Of a stretch of 64,000 bases of DNA, positions 25,908 to 34,881 are shown one piece after another. The stretch spans positions 236,407 to 300,406 of the forward strand of contig NZ_JAKXMK010000008.1 in assembly GCF_022524485.1 (NCBI RefSeq), read 5' to 3'. The notes beneath the pieces were generated by a model. That model did no database searches. It saw only the letters and a program-made list of their open reading frames with translations, and was not told the DNA's origin. The translations under genes were made by a program, and so were the position numbers. Origin of the DNA: Pseudonocardia alaniniphila (GTDB taxonomy: Bacteria; Actinomycetota; Actinomycetes; Mycobacteriales; Pseudonocardiaceae). Every line of letters starts with the position of its first letter. Within the stretch, counting starts at the first letter, position 1.

Positions 25908-26072
25908 TCAGACGGGCTGTTCCGGATCCAGCGCCTCCAGCCGGGCCAGTGCTTCTTCGCGGCCCAGTTGGAGCTCCGGCACAAAAGACCAGCGGAAGCC
26001 GGCACGCGAACTCGCAACGCGGAGCCGCCGGAAGACCGACGCTTCGCGCATCGAGTCGGACGAGCCGGACAT
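25908..26072 (-). CDS. Possible small hypothetical protein
   Basis: A 54-codon frame starting MSGSSDSMREASVFRRLRVA and ending ALDPEQPV. AGGA lies just upstream of the ATG. It would sit directly behind the MFS gene on the same strand, with a 37-bp gap. There is no recognised domain. The frame fills the stretch between the methyltransferase and the transporter, which otherwise holds nothing I can identify. It may be spurious. Confidence 0.3.
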   Translation of the reverse strand: MSGSSDSMREASVFRRLRVASSRAGFRWSFVPELQLGREEALARLEALDPEQPV

Positions 26073-26109
26073 GGTTCCTGGACTTCTACCCACCCCGAAC
26101 CCAGGCGCC

Positions 26110-27540
26110 TCAGGCCGGCTCCAGCTCCGGTGCCGCGCGCAGGTCGCCATCCATTTCCGCGCTGGCAGCGTCCAGTGGCACGCCGGACGGGTCCCGCAGC
26201 ACCAGGGTCGCGAGTATCGCCAGCACGAAGCACGCACCCGCGAGCAACGTGGTGACCCGCAGGCCATAGGCGCTCAGCACCAGCGGTGCGAGGAGAGCAC
26301 CGATGAACGCACCCACCTTGCCGAGGCTGGACGAGATCCCGTGGCCGGTGCTCCGCGCCGCGGTCGGATAGCACTCCGCGCTCAGCAGAATCAGGCCCGG
26401 ATTCGGGCCGAATGCGGAACCGAACAGAGACAGCCCGAAGACCACCGCGAATGGCGCCACCGTATCCGTCAGGCCCGGGACCGATGTGATCAGGAGCATC
26501 GATGCGGCACACAGACAGAGCCCCAAGATCTGCAGCGTGGTTCGTCGTATACGGTCGATCACGGCGAGCCCAACCAGCGCACCGGTCACTCCGAAGCAGA
26601 TCACGAGTAGGGCGTTGATCGCCACGTTCGTCACGTTGTCGGTTGCCGGCGAGATGCTCTTGATCAGCAGCGGCTGGCTCACCGAGTTGCCGTAGGACGC
26701 CACGTCGTAGAAGAACCAGCTCACACCGGTGCCCACAAGCGTGATGAGAAATATCTTGTTCCGGAGCATTCCGCTCAATGCGAGCTTGACGCGAGCCTGG
26801 CGGGAGACCATGCCGATACCGCTTCGATCCGAGAACGCTGAAAGATCATTGGCTGCCTGCGTCCTGTCCCCAGCCACGCGCAACGTCCAGCGGGGCGATT
26901 CGGGCATGTGCCTGCGGTTCCAGAGCACGATGATCGACGGAATCGCGCCGAAGCCGAGGATGAGGCGCCACGCCAGGTCGGATGGCGCACCCGCAGCGAG
27001 GATGAGCAACGACACGAGATACGCCGTCATCTGCCCGAGGACGTAGAACGCGAACGACAGCCCCACCAACCTGCCTCGATTGAAGCGGTTCGCGTACTCC
27101 GTCATGATCACGCCGGAGGCGGGATAGTCGCCTCCGATACCCATACCGAGGATGAACCGGGCAACCAGCAGCCACGTGAAGTTGGGTGAGACGGCGGAGA
27201 GCAGCGCGCCGACCACCATGATCGCGGCTTCGAGCCCGTAGATCCGGCGCCGGCCGAGCAGGTCGCCCAACCGTCCGAACAGGAACGCGCCGATCGCGGT
27301 GGCCAGCAACGCAGAGCTACTTGCCAGCGCCACCTGACCTGCGTCGAGCCCGAACTGTGGTCTCACCAGCAACATCACCGTGCCGATGACGTTGAGGTCG
27401 TAGGCATCGGTGAAGAAGCCCGCGCCCGCCGTGATCGCCGCCCTGAAATGGAACAGGCTCAGTGGCGCATCGTCGAGGGCCTCCTCGATCGGATCGGATA
27501 TCACCGGCACCGCCCTGTCACGGCGGGCTGATCGCATCAT
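26110..27540 (-). CDS. MFS transporter, phosphate:H+ symporter (PHS)-like
   Basis: A 476-residue permease with twelve transmembrane helices. The first cytoplasmic loop has GRLGDLLGRRRIYG, and GMGIGGDYPASGVIMTEYAN is the conserved motif of the PHS/sugar-porter-like branch (GGDYPLS in phosphate transporters). The ATG at 27540 is favoured because GGAG lies 6 bases upstream; an ATG at 27552 is in frame. The substrate could be phosphate, or an organic acid, since several members transport aromatic acids. Base composition is somewhat lower in GC than the neighbours, which hints at separate acquisition. Confidence 0.85.
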   Translation of the reverse strand: MMRSARRDRAVPVISDPIEEALDDAPLSLFHFRAAITAGAGFFTDAYDLNVIGTVMLLVRPQFGLDAGQVALASSSALLATAIGAFLFGRLGDLLGRRRIYGLEAAIMVVGALLSAVSPNFTWLLVARFILGMGIGGDYPASGVIMTEYANRFNRGRLVGLSFAFYVLGQMTAYLVSLLILAAGAPSDLAWRLILGFGAIPSIIVLWNRRHMPESPRWTLRVAGDRTQAANDLSAFSDRSGIGMVSRQARVKLALSGMLRNKIFLITLVGTGVSWFFYDVASYGNSVSQPLLIKSISPATDNVTNVAINALLVICFGVTGALVGLAVIDRIRRTTLQILGLCLCAASMLLITSVPGLTDTVAPFAVVFGLSLFGSAFGPNPGLILLSAECYPTAARSTGHGISSSLGKVGAFIGALLAPLVLSAYGLRVTTLLAGACFVLAILATLVLRDPSGVPLDAASAEMDGDLRAAPELEPA

Positions 27541-27851
27541 CTGAAACTCCATACCCCAGGCACGACTCGGCCGGAGCCAACAATCCAAGACGCCCTTCGA
27601 CGGAAATGCTGACCGAGCATGGCACGCCGATGAATTCCGAGGAAACGCTGCCGACTCACACACGAACAACTCTACCTGGTTCCCCGGAGTGGCCGAAGCC
27701 ATACTGTGTGAATCACTATATATGGCAGGAGCCGCCGGTTGCACCTACGGTAGATCTGATTATCAGAACGTCTCATCGGTCCGTTGCCCACGATTCGTCC
27801 CGATCAGCAGAATCGTCGTGAACCAGCTCGACAACATGGAAGGAGTCGGTC
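27541..27851. promoter_or_regulatory. AT-richer divergent promoter region with a 13-bp palindrome
   Basis: This 311-bp gap separates the MFS gene (minus) from the YmdB-like gene (plus). It is clearly richer in A+T than its surroundings, for example GAATCACTATATATGG near 27710-27725. TCTGAT-T-ATCAGA at 27755-27767 is a palindrome of the GntR/TetR operator type. No RNA gene or convincing small protein is visible. AAGGAG at 27838-27843 is the ribosome site of the next gene. Confidence 0.5.
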
Positions 27852-28676
27852 ATGCCACGCGTTCTTTTTCTGGGGGACGTCGTCGGGCCTGATGCGGTTG
27901 ACTACGTCTGCGAGCGGATTCCGACGCTCCGTCGGGAGCGGCGGGTGGATCTCGTCGTGGTCAACGCCGAGAATGCGCTGCGCAGCGGCCCGCAGATCCG
28001 CACGGGCTTCGGCATGAGCCAGGACGTCGTGCGACGGCTCGTCGAGTCCGGTGTGGACGTCATCACCAGCGGGAACCACGCGTGGGACGGCGACGTCGCC
28101 GAGGTGGAACGAGTCCTGGCGCATCCCCGCGTGCTTCGCCCGGTCAACATGCCCGCCGGGGTTCCCGGCAAGGGGACGATCGCGCTGTGCGTCCGCGGCC
28201 ACACGATCACGGTGGTCAACGTGATGAGTAAATCCGCGGTGGTCGAGGCCCAACCGATGTTCCAACGCTGGCTCGACTACCCGGGGCGCGTCGACCCTCT
28301 CTGGCCGGCTTGGGAGGCCGTCGATCGGCAGGGCGCCACCATCATCGACTTCCACGGCCTGGTGATCAGCGAGAAGCAGGCGTTCGCCTACGCGGTCGAC
28401 GGCCAGGCCGCCGCCGTGCTGGGCACCCACACCCACGAGGCCACCCACCATCTACACCTCCTCCCCCACGGCACGGCGCTGGTCACCGACGTGGGGATGA
28501 CCGGACGGCTCGGCGGCGTCACCGGGATCGCCCCGGCGCACTGGGTGGCCACCTTGCGGGGCGAAGACATCACCGACCTCCCGCCCTACGAGCTCGCCGA
28601 GGGCCCCATGACGCTCGGCGCGGTCGTGGTGACGATCGACGGAACCCGGTCCACGGCGATCGAGCGGGTTAACTGA
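27852..28676 (+). CDS. YmdB-family metallophosphoesterase
   Basis: A 274-residue calcineurin-like phosphoesterase. The metal-binding motifs are in the family order: LGDVVG near residue 6, VNAENA, SGNHAWDGD, VNVMSK and GTHTHEATHH. Characterised Bacillus YmdB hydrolyses 2',3'-cyclic nucleotides and affects gene expression. The ATG follows AAGGAG at 8 bases. The start of the palindrome array lies 84 bp after its stop. Confidence 0.92.
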   Translation: MPRVLFLGDVVGPDAVDYVCERIPTLRRERRVDLVVVNAENALRSGPQIRTGFGMSQDVVRRLVESGVDVITSGNHAWDGDVAEVERVLAHPRVLRPVNMPAGVPGKGTIALCVRGHTITVVNVMSKSAVVEAQPMFQRWLDYPGRVDPLWPAWEAVDRQGATIIDFHGLVISEKQAFAYAVDGQAAAVLGTHTHEATHHLHLLPHGTALVTDVGMTGRLGGVTGIAPAHWVATLRGEDITDLPPYELAEGPMTLGAVVVTIDGTRSTAIERVN

Positions 28677-28760
28677 CCGCCCGCGGTTTCCTGCTGGTCG
28701 ACAAGTTGGGTCCCGGGGCCGTCTCCCGGAAGGTCAGGGAGAGCCCGCCGCTCCGAGGAA

Positions 28761-29919
28761 GATCAACGTTCGGGGCCGCACAACCGCGCCCGACACGGTT
28801 CCCGGCCCCGATCTGCCGATCATGGACGCGAAGGGGCCGCTCTCGGCGAGCACCGGTTCACCGCCGGCAATGATCGCCATTTGGGGCCGCCCAGCCGCGC
28901 ATCGCCCGGCCCCCGGTCCCCAAACGCCGATCATGGACGGCCGCCTGGGCCGACCGCCCGGCAAGGCACGAGCCGACCAGTCCGCCCGCTGGCGAAGATC
29001 AACGTTTGGGGCCGCACAACCGGGCCCGACACGGCTCTCGGTCCCGATCTGCTGATCATGGACCGCACAGGGACCATCTCCTGGCAGGCCACCGGCTCAC
29101 CGACACCGATAATCGCCATCTTGGGGCCGTGCAGCCGCGTATCGCCCGGCCTCCGGCCCCCAAACGTCGATCATGGACGGCCCCGAGCCGACCGGCCCCG
29201 TAACCCCGCCGAGCTGCCCGCCCGATGATGATCAACTTCCGACACAAGGGTTGGCCGGCCGATCATGAGCATCAACGAGGCCGTCTCCGAGCGGGGCGCC
29301 CGCTCACCACACCGATGATCATCATTTGGGGCCGCGCAACCGCGTATCGCCCGGTTCCCGACCCCCAAATGCTGATCATGGTCGAGCGCCCGGCCCGCCG
29401 CCCAGCGCGGCACGGCCATCCCGCCCGCCTCCCGACCGTGATCACCGTTTGGGACCGCACAGCCGGGTCCCGCCCGGTTACTGGTCCCCAAACGCCGATC
29501 ATGGGCAGCCCGAGCCGACCGGCCCGGCAAAGCCGCGCCGACCGCCCCGACGATGATCAAACTTCCGCACAAGGTTCCCGCCGACCTGCCGATCATGGAC
29601 ATCAACGGGGCCGTCTCACAGCGGAGGCGTCGGCTCACCACACCGATGATCATCATTCGGGGCCGCGCAACCGCGTCCCGCCCGGTTCCCGACCCCCAAA
29701 TGCTGATCATGGTCGAGCGCCGGGCCCGCCACCCAGCGCGGCACGGCCATCCCGCCCGCCTCCCGACCGTGATCACCGTTTGGGGCCGCACAGCCGCGTA
29801 CCGCCCGGCTCCCGGGCCCAAAACGCCGATCATGGACTCATCTCCGCGCGGTGGTCATCGTTTGGGGCCGCACACCCGCGCCTGGCACGGTTGCCGCTCC
29901 CCACTTGCCGATCATGAGC
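28761..29919. repeat. Array of eleven palindromic units, nine of them 67-68 bp long
   Basis: Nine units begin with GATC or a one-base variant of it and end with GATCATGGAC or a close variant: 28761-28827, 28872-28938, 28997-29063, 29111-29178, 29317-29383, 29440-29506, 29648-29714, 29771-29837 and 29853-29919. Two short relatives are at 29230-29270 and 29555-29600. Within a unit the arms CGTTTGGGG and CCCCAAACG pair around a GC-rich centre. The linkers of 15-58 bp are partly conserved too. The blocks 28761-28996 and 28997-29229 resemble each other, as do 29222-29506 and 29546-29837, so the array grew by segmental duplication. Nothing in the 28677-30010 gap looks like a protein gene. Confidence 0.9.
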
Positions 29920-30010
29920 GCCGAACTCAGGTGCCTTCCCGGGGTTCGCCATGAGCAGGCGGGCAGCCTCGAAACCGATGAGTCCACGCCGCCCACGTGG
30001 TCTACCTGTC

Positions 30011-30439
30011 ATGGAGACGAGAACAGGAGAATCCACAACTCCGCTGGCCAACGGCGGCGTGGCCACGAGGCTCCCGGCGCAGGACCTCGACCGGGCGCGG
30101 GCGTTCTATGCGGAGAAGCTGGGCCTCGATCCGGCGGAGGAGCGGCCGGGCGGGCTGCTGTACCACTGCGCGGAGGGCAGTTTTGCGCTGTTCGCCTCCT
30201 CAGGAGCTCCGTCGGGCTCGCACACGCAGATGGCGTGGAGCGTCGACGACATCGAGGCGACGGTCGGCGAGCTGCGGTCCCGCGGCGTCGTGTTCGAGGT
30301 CGTCGACCTGCCCGGCACCACCGCCGACGGGATCACGACGGTCTCGGGCAACTATCCGAGCAAGGGCACCGGCGAGCGGGGTGTCTGGTTCCGCGACAGC
30401 GAAGGCAACATGCTCGGTATCGGGCAGTCGATCAGCTGA
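30011..30439 (+). CDS. VOC-family (glyoxalase-like) protein
   Basis: A 142-residue single-domain VOC protein: VATRLPAQDLDRARAFYAEK at the N-terminus, HTQMAWSVDDIEATVGELR in the middle and GVWFRDSEGNMLGIGQSI at the C-terminus. The final E of GN-type loops usually binds metal. The ATG at 30011 precedes the domain by about 17 residues; upstream in-frame codons run into the repeat array and are not used. The substrate is unknown; lyases, dioxygenases and resistance proteins share this fold. Confidence 0.87.
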   Translation: METRTGESTTPLANGGVATRLPAQDLDRARAFYAEKLGLDPAEERPGGLLYHCAEGSFALFASSGAPSGSHTQMAWSVDDIEATVGELRSRGVVFEVVDLPGTTADGITTVSGNYPSKGTGERGVWFRDSEGNMLGIGQSIS

Positions 30440-30710
30440 CGGGCTACCCCGGCGGCACGAGCGGCGCCTGGCACTCGGACGGACGGAGCGGCGCACGGCC
30501 ATCCGGCGTCGACCGGTCTGTCGACGGCAGCAGGCAGCGCCGAGCGCTCGACCTTAAGGGTCGATGCTGCTATTCGGCGCAGCAACGGCCGACCAGATGG
30601 AGCATTGACCACCCATTCGTCGACGGGGATTCACCGCGCGGCACACCGACCGCAACCTGGATTCTCAGGTTCCGTGTGCCGGAAGCGGCGCGAAGTTAGC
30701 GTCCGGTGCC

Positions 30711-32039
30711 GTGAAGCGAGTGGTGGTCCGTGCCGCGTGGGTGACGGCATTCGTGGCACTGCCCCTGGTCCCTCTGGTACTCCTTGTCGGCGTCCGGGCC
30801 GAGCTCGAACCGGGGGTCTCGGTGGCGCTGGGGCTGGTGGCGCTCTCGGCCCTGTTCGGCGCGATCGTGGTGGCGTCCCGGTTGCGATCGCTCACCAGAG
30901 GGCTGGGGATGGAGCAGCTCCTGGTGGTGCACCGCTACATCGGCCTGGTGCTGCTCGGTCTCGTGCTGGCCCACACCGCGGTGGTGGTGCTCGCCAACCC
31001 TGCCCGCAACATCAAGTACCTCGACCTGGTGCACGCCTCACCGGGCATGCGTGCCGCCACCATCTCGACGCTCGCGCTGATCCTGCTCGCCCTGACCGCC
31101 CTGTTGCGCCGACGGCTACGGCTGCCCTACCAGGTGTGGCGGATCGCGCACCTGGCCCTCACCGCGACGGCCGTCGGCGGTGCCGCGCTTCACGTGGTCC
31201 TCCGGAACAACCTCGTCAACGAGGACGGGGCGCGCACCTGGTTCGTCTCACTCATCGGAGCGCTGGTCGTCATCCTCCTCGTGCGATGGTGTTTGCGTCC
31301 GTTGCTGGCCGAGCGCGGCGGTTTCCGCGTGCGGGGCATCCGCCCGGAATCGGACGACGTGAGCACGCTCGTGCTCGCACCCACAGGCTGGCGCCGCAGT
31401 TCCCGTCGCGACGCGCTGGCGTTCGCCCCTGGCCAGTTCGCCTGGCTGCGCCTGCGGCGCTGGGGCCTGCTCAGCGACCACCCGTTCACCATCGCATCGG
31501 GCGCCCGTGCCGACGGCACACTCGAGTTCACCGTTCGCCACATCGGCGACTACACCCGGACGCTGGGCCGCCTGCGACCCGGCACCAGGGTCTTCCTGGA
31601 CGGGCCACACGGCTCGTTCAGCGTGGACCACATGCGCTCCACCGGGCTCGTCCTGCTCGCAGGCGGGGTCGGCATCACGCCGATGATGAGCATGCTGCGC
31701 ACCCTCGCCGACCGCGGCGACCGGCGTCCTCATCGGCTGCTGGTCAGCGGCCGCTCCCCCGACGACCTGTTGTTCGCCGAGGAGTTGGAGGATCTCAAGG
31801 CTCGGCTCCACCTCACGGTCGTGCCGACTCTCACCCAGCCCTACCCGGGCTGGACAGGTTCCACCGGCCGGATCGACGCGGAGATGCTCTCCACGGTGCT
31901 GCCGGGCTCGTTCCGCCGCAACCAGCTCGACTACTTCCTCTGCGGTTCCGGCTCGTTCGTCAACGGCATGATCACCACGCTCGACGATATCGGCATCCCT
32001 CGCCAGCGGATCCACACCGAGCAGTTCGACGCGGTCTGA
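30711..32039 (+). CDS. Ferric-reductase-like transmembrane flavocytochrome
   Basis: A 442-residue oxidoreductase. Residues 1 to about 200 form a membrane domain of six helices with His pairs in LLVVHRYIGLVLLGLVLAHT and WRIAHLALTATAVGG...LHVVLR, typical haem b ligands of ferric-reductase-like proteins. A ferredoxin-reductase module follows: WGLLSDHPFTIAS binds FAD, LLAGGVGITPMMSMLRTL binds NAD(P)H, and CGSGSFVNGM is the C-terminal motif. The GTG start at 30711 places the first helix correctly. It moves electrons from NAD(P)H across the membrane, possibly to ferric iron or to a partner protein. No iron-box is visible upstream. The gap at 30440-30710 holds nothing I can identify. Confidence 0.9.
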   Translation: MKRVVVRAAWVTAFVALPLVPLVLLVGVRAELEPGVSVALGLVALSALFGAIVVASRLRSLTRGLGMEQLLVVHRYIGLVLLGLVLAHTAVVVLANPARNIKYLDLVHASPGMRAATISTLALILLALTALLRRRLRLPYQVWRIAHLALTATAVGGAALHVVLRNNLVNEDGARTWFVSLIGALVVILLVRWCLRPLLAERGGFRVRGIRPESDDVSTLVLAPTGWRRSSRRDALAFAPGQFAWLRLRRWGLLSDHPFTIASGARADGTLEFTVRHIGDYTRTLGRLRPGTRVFLDGPHGSFSVDHMRSTGLVLLAGGVGITPMMSMLRTLADRGDRRPHRLLVSGRSPDDLLFAEELEDLKARLHLTVVPTLTQPYPGWTGSTGRIDAEMLSTVLPGSFRRNQLDYFLCGSGSFVNGMITTLDDIGIPRQRIHTEQFDAV

Positions 32040-32219
32040 TCGCCTCGGCGAGCGGACCGGAATTCAGGCCACCCGAAAACCGGGAAATCATGCCGGAATG
32101 GGTGACAGCCGCATCGGCATCCGTTCCTTGCAGCATGATGACGCCGTGGAGCTGCGCGAGCAATTGATCGTCGAAGGCTCGTTCCTCGACGATTCCACCC
32201 CGACGGTCGGGGCGTTGCC

Positions 32220-33428
32220 ATGACCGGGCGATCGCTGCTCTGGGCCGTGATCGCACTCGCCGCGGTGGTCACGCTGGTCACCTCGGCCTGCGGAACCGGC
32301 GGAGGCACAACCGCCGGACCGGGCCCCACCGCGCCGGCGTCCGACCTCGACACGAGACTGCGTCCGATCATCACCGAAGCGATGAGGGACATGTCCGTGC
32401 CGGGCGTGGTCGTCCTGGTCCGTACCCCGGCCGGCCAGTACCTGGAGGCGTTCGGAACGCGCAGAGTCGGCACCGACGAGCCGGTGGAGGTCGGCGACCA
32501 CTTCAGGATCGGTTCGAACACGAAGACGATGACCGGCACGGTGGTGCTGCAGCTGGTACAGGAAGGCCGGATCGGGTTGTCGGACCCGGTGGCGAAGTAC
32601 CAGCCGAGGGTGCCCAACGGCGCCGACATCACCATCGCGCAGATGCTCGACATGCGCAGCGGGCTGTACAACTACAGCGAACTCGAATCGTTCAACCGCG
32701 CGATGGACGAGGACCCCGGCAAGGTCTGGCAGCCCCAGGAGCTCGTCGCTCTCGCCCTGGCCCAGCCGCCCTACTTCGCGCCCGGTCAGGGTTTTCACTA
32801 CTCGAACACCAACACCGTGTTGCTCGGGATGATCATCGAACAGATCACCGGGCAGAAGCTGGAGAACGTCTTCCAGGAACGGATCTTCACCCCGCTCGGG
32901 CTGAGGAACACGGTGTTTCCCCCGCTCACATCGAATTCGATCCTCGACCCGCACCCGCAGGGTTACCTGTTCGGCACGAACGTCGCCACGCTGGCCGATC
33001 CCGCGCTTCCTCCTGATCAGCAGGCCGCCGCCCGCGAAGGCACCCTCGTGCCCAACGACGTCACCGGCATCAACCCGTCGTGGGCCTGGGCGGCAGGCGC
33101 GGCGATCTCCTCGGCAGAGGACCTGGCCACCTACGTGAAGCCGCTCGTCACGGGTGGTCTGCTCGATGCCGCAACGCAGAAACAACGCATCGACAGCCTT
33201 CCGCCGCCCACGCCGAACGGGATCAGCGCCTCGTACGGACTCGCCCTGGCCAGGTTCGGACCGATGATCGGCCACGACGGCTCACTGCCCGGATACCAGT
33301 CGTTCATGGGCTACGACCCCGACGGCGACAAGACGCTGATCGTGCTCACCAACCTGCAGGCCGCACCCAACGGCGCCCAGCCGGCGAACGAGATCGCCAA
33401 ACGCATCATCGTCCAGGCCCAGCTCTGA
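32220..33428 (+). CDS. Serine hydrolase, beta-lactamase class C / D-Ala-D-Ala carboxypeptidase family (lipoprotein)
   Basis: A 402-residue exported protein. The N-terminal signal SLLWAVIALAAVVTLVTSAC ends in a lipobox cysteine. The active-site serine-lysine motif is RIGSNTKTMTG (S..K), the tyrosine motif is YSNTNTVLLG and the third motif is GHDGSLPGYQ. The family includes carboxypeptidases, esterases and AmpC. The architecture alone does not distinguish these, but a cell-wall peptidase is most likely for an actinobacterial lipoprotein. Confidence 0.9.
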   Translation: MTGRSLLWAVIALAAVVTLVTSACGTGGGTTAGPGPTAPASDLDTRLRPIITEAMRDMSVPGVVVLVRTPAGQYLEAFGTRRVGTDEPVEVGDHFRIGSNTKTMTGTVVLQLVQEGRIGLSDPVAKYQPRVPNGADITIAQMLDMRSGLYNYSELESFNRAMDEDPGKVWQPQELVALALAQPPYFAPGQGFHYSNTNTVLLGMIIEQITGQKLENVFQERIFTPLGLRNTVFPPLTSNSILDPHPQGYLFGTNVATLADPALPPDQQAAAREGTLVPNDVTGINPSWAWAAGAAISSAEDLATYVKPLVTGGLLDAATQKQRIDSLPPPTPNGISASYGLALARFGPMIGHDGSLPGYQSFMGYDPDGDKTLIVLTNLQAAPNGAQPANEIAKRIIVQAQL

Positions 33429-33443
33429 CCGATGACGAGCCCG

Positions 33444-33932
33444 TCATCCGCGCGGCGTGGCGTACTCGACGAGCGCGGCCCCACCCGGCCTCACGTCTGC
33501 CCAGGAGCCGGCCACGTCCAGCACCGCGATCGCCGACGTCTTCATCTCCGGCGACTTGCCGGTGAGTAGCTCGACGAGGTCGGCGAGGCCCGGGTTGTGC
33601 CCGATGAGGACGGCCGGTCCGACACCGTCGGGGAGGTCCCTGACAACGGCGAGCAGCTTCTTGGCCGACGCCTCGTAGACCCGTTTGTCGAAGACCGGGT
33701 CGGGCGCCTTGCCGAGTTCGTCGGCCACCAACTCCCAGGTCTCGCGGGTCCGGGCCGCGGGCGAGCACACGACCGCCCTGGGTCGGCCGATCCGCTTCCG
33801 CAGCCAGCGACCCACAGCGGGCGCGTCCCGGCGGCCCCGTTTGTTCAGTGGCCTCTTCTCGTCGGGCACGCCGTCGGGCCACGCCGACTTCGCGTGCCGG
33901 ACGATCACCAGCCGGTGGGAGTCGTCAGCCAT
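33444..33932 (-). CDS. SixA-type histidine phosphatase
   Basis: A 162-residue phosphatase of the histidine-acid branch. LVIVRHAKSAW near the N-terminus is the RHG motif with the phospho-accepting His, and LIGHNPGLADL supplies the second His. KRPLNKRGRRDAP is also typical of SixA. Such proteins dephosphorylate phosphohistidine or small phosphates. The ATG at 33932 lies inside the tail of a 33-codon frame described separately. Confidence 0.9.
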   Translation of the reverse strand: MADDSHRLVIVRHAKSAWPDGVPDEKRPLNKRGRRDAPAVGRWLRKRIGRPRAVVCSPAARTRETWELVADELGKAPDPVFDKRVYEASAKKLLAVVRDLPDGVGPAVLIGHNPGLADLVELLTGKSPEMKTSAIAVLDVAGSWADVRPGGAALVEYATPRG

Positions 33933-34026
33933 GTCGCACAACCTGTACCAGCAGTTCCGCGGTCATCTCGATGAGTGTTCCCGCCGATCCGCGCTTCTGC
34001 ACGGCCACGGACGGCTCGTGACTCAT
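33925..34026 (-). CDS. Possible 33-residue protein nested between two genes
   Basis: The frame reads MSHEPSVAVQKRGSAGTLIE then MTAELLVQVVRHG. Its ATG overlaps the DUF5313 stop (ATGA) and its stop TGA falls inside the first codons of the SixA-like gene, so it bridges the two perfectly. The coupling pattern suggests a real translated link, but in GC-rich DNA such overlaps also arise by chance. No homologue is recognised. Confidence 0.3.
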   Translation of the reverse strand: MSHEPSVAVQKRGSAGTLIEMTAELLVQVVRHG

Positions 34027-34472
34027 CGATGCTGCCTGCGCCACCGGCGTTCGAAGTCCGACGCGGCCGCGGCGAGTGCCCGGCCCGCGTTGCGCTCCTC
34101 GCGCACCCGCTTTGCGGTGCCGTGGTCGTAGCCCGCCTTCCACGCTCGGCTTTCCGTGGCCTCGTAGAGGAACACGAAGGAGTACAGCAATCCGACCAGC
34201 GCCCCGCCGATCGCGGCCATCAGCCGCACCGACATCGGTCCGGGTATCAGGACCACGAGCACGACCGCGACCGGCACCACCTGAACGAGCAACCGCAGCA
34301 GGTGGCGCAACGGCCACGTGCGGCAGGTGACGTCGTGGAGCACCCACTCCCGGTACGCCATCGGAAGCCCGCCGCCGAGCGCGTACCAGAACCAACGGGC
34401 CGGACCAGGGCGTCGCTGCGATGCGGGAGTGGCCGGTGAAACCGGATTCCGTATGCGCGGTATCCACCTCAT
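34023..34472 (-). CDS. DUF5313-family membrane protein
   Basis: A 149-residue protein. MAYREWVLHDVTCRTWPLRH, then two hydrophobic helices (VVPVAVVLVVLIPG and MAAIGGALVGLLYSFVFL), then KAGYDHGTAKRVREERNA is the signature of DUF5313, a family restricted to actinobacteria and of unknown role. The ATG at 34472 is the first sensible start. It overlaps the small frame and then SixA downstream, suggesting one transcript of three genes. Confidence 0.85.
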   Translation of the reverse strand: MRWIPRIRNPVSPATPASQRRPGPARWFWYALGGGLPMAYREWVLHDVTCRTWPLRHLLRLLVQVVPVAVVLVVLIPGPMSVRLMAAIGGALVGLLYSFVFLYEATESRAWKAGYDHGTAKRVREERNAGRALAAAASDFERRWRRQHR

Positions 34473-34881
34473 GTCGGGTCCTCCGATCTCCCGGACGCCA
34501 TGGCCGTCCGGGAATGGATTCCCTCGAGAGCGACGCGAGTTCGCCCTGTTCGTGAGGTTACGCCGGGAGGGGGCGACTGTCCTGATCGAGAAGCGATCGA
34601 CTACGCACGCTGTACGTACTTCGAGCTGATCGAGCTGAGCACGGTGCGGCAACACCGACAGCGATCGCCCCGAGTGGCCACGAGCGGGGGCCGGGCCGCA
34701 TGCACAGCCCGGCCCCACCCCCTCGCGCAAGGGGTCAAGCACCGACGCGGTCGATGGCCGGGTCCCCAACCCGGTTCGCGTCTGCCTGACCCCTCGTTGG
34801 CCTGCGCAGACAGTCGACCAGCTCAGAGCCTCGACGTGCATGCGATTCCTGCTCGGCACCTATGCGTTTCCTGCGGCACGG
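34473..34881. other. Gap with duplicated 3' flank of AraC copy B and its hairpin
   Basis: The 409-bp stretch holds no gene. Its right half is the 3' flank of the AraC gene at 34882 and resembles the flank of the AraC gene at 17498. A 20-base match, CCAACxAGGGGTCAGGCxGA, and a 10-bp-arm hairpin at 34687-34716 (GGGGCCGGGC/GCCCGGCCCC) are shared. The left part is the promoter side of the DUF5313 gene and shows no clear site. Confidence 0.6.
34687..34716 (-). terminator. GC hairpin downstream of AraC copy B
   Basis: The perfect 10-bp arms GGGGCCGGGC and GCCCGGCCCC are separated by 10 bases, 166 bp beyond the AraC stop on the minus strand. The arms are identical to those at 18614-18643, but the loop differs. 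The conserved stem with a diverged loop suggests that the structure has been kept by selection as a terminator. Confidence 0.65.

Noticed and set aside
27606..27821. Small protein in the gap before the YmdB-like gene
   Set aside because: The plus-strand frame lacks a ribosome site and a conserved pattern, and the region is AT-rich promoter-like DNA.
29225..29917. Long reading frames across the palindrome array (up to 230 codons) as repeat proteins
   Set aside because: Frames arise from stop-poor GC-rich repeats. They change register between units, have no ribosome site or family match, and the base changes respect pairing of the arms rather than codons.
28761..29919. CRISPR array
   Set aside because: The units are long and palindromic, they diverge from one another, the linkers vary in length and are themselves duplicated, and no cas gene is present.
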